Source: Paraktedonobacter sp035294465 (lineage in GTDB: Bacteria; Chloroflexota; Ktedonobacteria; Ktedonobacterales; Ktedonobacteraceae). From it: a DNA stretch of 17,330 nucleotides. Shown here piece after piece: positions 15,020-17,330 of this stretch; positions within the stretch are counted from its first letter, which is position 1; each line of letters begins with the position of its first letter. Under the pieces are notes generated by a model. The model made no database searches and was not told the origin of the DNA. It was given only the letters and a program-made list of their open reading frames with translations. Both the position numbers and the translations under genes were made by a program. The stretch is from the NCBI GenBank assembly GCA_035294465.1, contig DATGKW010000202.1, forward strand, positions 1-17,330, given 5' to 3'.

Positions 15020-17330
15020 ATGGATATGCCTGATCTTGGAGAAGATACACCGTATCGCGTCATCCGTCTATTAGGTAAGGGGAGCATTGCCGATGTCTTC
15101 CTGGCCGAAGAACGCTCGACAGGGGGCAAGGTCGTCCTCAAAGTGCTGCGCATGCCGTTGTCTCAGACTGAGCTAGAAACATTTCTGCAGCATGTACAGG
15201 CGCTCTCTCGGATCCTGCATCCCTATCTGCTGCGTATCCTGAACTATGGCAGCACCGCCCAGAAGCCGTTTCTGGTCACAGAACATGCTCCTCAAGGGTC
15301 GCTGCGTCAGCGTATCCTGCCGGGAACCCGGCTCACGCCAGATCTCGTGCTGTCGTATGTGAAACAGGTGGCCGATGCCTTGCACCACCTGCATCAGCAG
15401 CATATGCTCCACCTCAATCTGAAACCGGAGAATCTCCTGCTTGGGCAGAGCGGAGCAATTCTGCTGAGCGATGCCGGCTTGCTTGCGGCGCTGCCGGGTG
15501 CCCACACGCAGTTTTCGGCAGATCTAGCAGGGAGCGCATCGTACCTGGCTCCGGAGCAGATTCAGGGAACAGCTACGGAGGCTAGCGATCAATACGCTCT
15601 GGGTTGTATGGTCTATGAGTGGTTGAGTGGAACGCCGCCATTCAGCGGCTCGTTTGCCGAAGTGGTAAAGCAGCAGCTTCTCACACAGCCACCTCTTTTG
15701 CGTACGCGTGTGCCGGAACTTTCCCCATTGCTTGAGCAAATAGTAGCGATAGCGCTGGCCAAAAATCCGGCTGACCGCTTTGCGACGATCCAGGCTTTTG
15801 CGCGCGCTTTTGAGAACGCGTGTTATGATACGACTGCTTCTCCAACTGCCGGAACAAGCGCTTCCAATTCTCCGCCATTGGCTCAACAGGCAGCGAGCAG
15901 CGGATCCGCGCAATCAGCGCAACATATTGCAGCTGATAAAGAAGGCACGCGACTGATTCAGCCAGCCGCGAGCAGTAAAGTAGTTGAGCAGGGAGCAGAT
16001 GATAAAGGGACTGCGCAATCAGGGCAGCAGCCCGCCGTATCCCAGAAGCCTGCTGTGCCCGCGCAGCAAGCCGTGTCCGGCAAAATCTCCATGCTGTTCA
16101 CCTGTCCTGGATGTGGCCGACCCACTCCACACTCAGCCGGAACGAGCTGCCCGGCCTGTGGATATCCGCTCGATCCTGCCCAGGAGCGCGCTATGTTGGA
16201 CACTGTGTTGCGCGATTTACAGCCCCTCGCGTATACCGGTGGAGCGTTTTTGCCCATTGCCAGCCTGGCGCAGCTTTCCGATGTGTCTATGACGGCGCTC
16301 AGACGCGTGGCGAACAACGGAGGCGCACATGTCTCCGTCTCCTGGTTGATCCAACACTACCAGAACCGCATGCAGGCTTTGCGTGCTCAGCGTACTGCCC
16401 CGACTGCCCTTGCACCTGGAGCATCATCCCTGAAATCTCCTGGTGCCCCTGCCACGCAAACGGCTGCTCGGCAGCGCAACGCGAGCGCCAGCAAGCAGCC
16501 ACAGGCGGCTTCCACGCCGGCTGCCGCGAACTTTACACAGCAACAACCCTCAGCATCGGCACCAACGTCTCATCCCGGATTCATTCCTGCGCCTCCCTCG
16601 GAGCGTCCGCTGCCTCTGCCGCGCGTGCCCCGTCCTGGCCCGGTTACCGCGCTGCGCCCGCTTATCGAATCGCCCGCCGGATTGATGGTGGCGCTGGGTA
16701 CATTCCTCCTGCTGATCGCCATTCTGGTGCTACCTTTTGCTTTTCCTGGCGAGCCATTGTCACTACTGATTACCTTTGGCGCGCAGGTCTTCTTTGCGTT
16801 TATGACGGTTGCTACCCACCGTTCAGCCCGCTTCCGCGAATTTGCCGGCATCTACGCTGGCTTCTTTGCGCTCACTGTGCCTTTGCTGGCTCTGGATGCT
16901 TTCCAGAGTGATCTGACCACTGATATTCCGTTACTCATCGGCTTGGCCGCGCTGTATGCCACGATCACCTATGGTGCCTTTGCCGTCACGCAACGCTTCA
17001 GCCCATTTAGCGTGCTCTCCCTCACTGCTCTCTTTGTCGCCGATATCACGCTGATGCCGGCCATAACCGGCTCACAGCAATGGACGGCTGGCTCGTTGTT
17101 ATGCCTGGCACTCCTGCTGCTGCCTGCTCTGTCACGCCATGAGCACGCTCCTCACCTACCTCTGGAGCGCCTCTTCGAGACGTCCTGGGATGTCCTGCGC
17201 CGTGCCTGCGCGACCTTTTCCTGGCTGGTTGCGGGAGCGACAGCCTGTTTGTATATCCCGTTGACCATCTCTTCCATTCTGAGCTCGCTGTCCTATTCCA
17301 CACAAAGCAGCGTTGATTTCGTGCAGGAGG
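15020..17330 (+). CDS. Pseudokinase with zinc ribbon and polytopic membrane domain (truncated by window edge)
   Basis: The frame is open from ATG 15020 through the last base (770 complete codons seen, no stop). Residues 11-265 form a kinase-like domain: G-loop LGKGSIADVF at 18-27, Lys41 (VVLKVL), catalytic loop His131-Leu-Asn133-Leu-Lys135-Pro-Glu-Asn138 and Asp151-Ala-Gly153. The HRD aspartate is thus Asn, so phosphotransfer should be absent or weak, while ATP and metal contacts may remain. An Ala/Gln/Ser-rich linker follows, then a zinc ribbon (Cys362, 365, 377, 380), a compact segment at 387-455, a second low-complexity linker (456-545), and at least six membrane segments from about 554 onward (554-574, 580-598, 608-626, 636-656, 664-682, 690-704, 731-752). 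GAGG lies 6 nt upstream of the start. The true C-terminus and any outer domain are not visible. Confidence 0.85.
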   Translation, partial: MDMPDLGEDTPYRVIRLLGKGSIADVFLAEERSTGGKVVLKVLRMPLSQTELETFLQHVQALSRILHPYLLRILNYGSTAQKPFLVTEHAPQGSLRQRILPGTRLTPDLVLSYVKQVADALHHLHQQHMLHLNLKPENLLLGQSGAILLSDAGLLAALPGAHTQFSADLAGSASYLAPEQIQGTATEASDQYALGCMVYEWLSGTPPFSGSFAEVVKQQLLTQPPLLRTRVPELSPLLEQIVAIALAKNPADRFATIQAFARAFENACYDTTASPTAGTSASNSPPLAQQAASSGSAQSAQHIAADKEGTRLIQPAASSKVVEQGADDKGTAQSGQQPAVSQKPAVPAQQAVSGKISMLFTCPGCGRPTPHSAGTSCPACGYPLDPAQERAMLDTVLRDLQPLAYTGGAFLPIASLAQLSDVSMTALRRVANNGGAHVSVSWLIQHYQNRMQALRAQRTAPTALAPGASSLKSPGAPATQTAARQRNASASKQPQAASTPAAANFTQQQPSASAPTSHPGFIPAPPSERPLPLPRVPRPGPVTALRPLIESPAGLMVALGTFLLLIAILVLPFAFPGEPLSLLITFGAQVFFAFMTVATHRSARFREFAGIYAGFFALTVPLLALDAFQSDLTTDIPLLIGLAALYATITYGAFAVTQRFSPFSVLSLTALFVADITLMPAITGSQQWTAGSLLCLALLLLPALSRHEHAPHLPLERLFETSWDVLRRACATFSWLVAGATACLYIPLTISSILSSLSYSTQSSVDFVQE

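Noticed and set aside
14951..15022. Possibility that the two kinase-like genes are one gene split by a frameshift
   Set aside because: The first ends in a normal TAA after a complete propeller, and the second starts with its own GAGG-ATG and a complete kinase-like domain. They are separate genes.
1..17330. Mobile element, CRISPR array, tRNA, rRNA or phage genes
   Set aside because: No terminal repeats with a transposase, no regularly spaced repeats, no tRNA-like cloverleaf noticed and no phage proteins were found by eye. A small degraded element in 11969-12480 cannot be fully excluded.

Overview
The window looks like chromosomal DNA of a Chloroflexota bacterium of the Ktedonobacteria type. 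This is an inference from style: Hanks-type kinase domains joined to a PQQ-like beta-propeller or to a polytopic membrane domain, small PH-like membrane proteins with an LLWWG motif, and many single-gene enzyme units with GGAG-type ribosome binding sites. I see no rRNA, tRNA, CRISPR array, recognisable transposase or phage gene. Coding density is high except for one stretch at about 11969-12658.

Layout. (1) 6-3490, plus strand: an AlkA-type DNA glycosylase, a long thioredoxin-domain protein of the YyaL/SPATA20 family (real start probably 859), and an AhpD-like carboxymuconolactone decarboxylase family protein. This is a repair and redox group. (2) 3502-4848, minus strand: two tandem paralogous membrane proteins with a PH-like domain, 15 nt apart. 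(3) 5021-7332, plus strand: an acyl-CoA dehydrogenase followed by an aminoglycoside-phosphotransferase-like kinase. These are the two halves of eukaryotic ACAD10/ACAD11 and resemble the LvaC/LvaA pair of levulinate catabolism. (4) 7333-7989, minus strand: a nitroreductase, convergent with zero gap. (5) 8246-9947, plus strand: GNAT acetyltransferase, HFCD-fold flavoprotein, second GNAT, ending at a very strong stem-loop (9954-10023). (6) 10029-10589, minus strand: a YceI-family protein, divergent from an orphan NrfD/PsrC-like eight-helix membrane protein (10859-11968). (7) About 690 bp with no supportable gene. (8) 12659 to the right edge, plus strand: two adjacent kinase-like receptors.

The most unusual part is region 8. 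Both proteins keep the overall protein-kinase layout, and their motifs align at identical residue numbers (Lys41, 133, Asn138, Asp151). In both the catalytic HRD aspartate is replaced: Tyr-Ala-Glu in the first and His-Leu-Asn in the second. The first has also lost the glycine-rich loop and carries an eight-repeat PQQ-type propeller outside a single membrane helix. The second carries a four-cysteine zinc ribbon, a short helix-turn-helix-like stretch and at least six membrane segments, and runs off the window. This looks like a tandem pseudokinase signalling module, not two ordinary Ser/Thr kinases.

All identifications come from motif reading and family memory. No database search or structure prediction was run.
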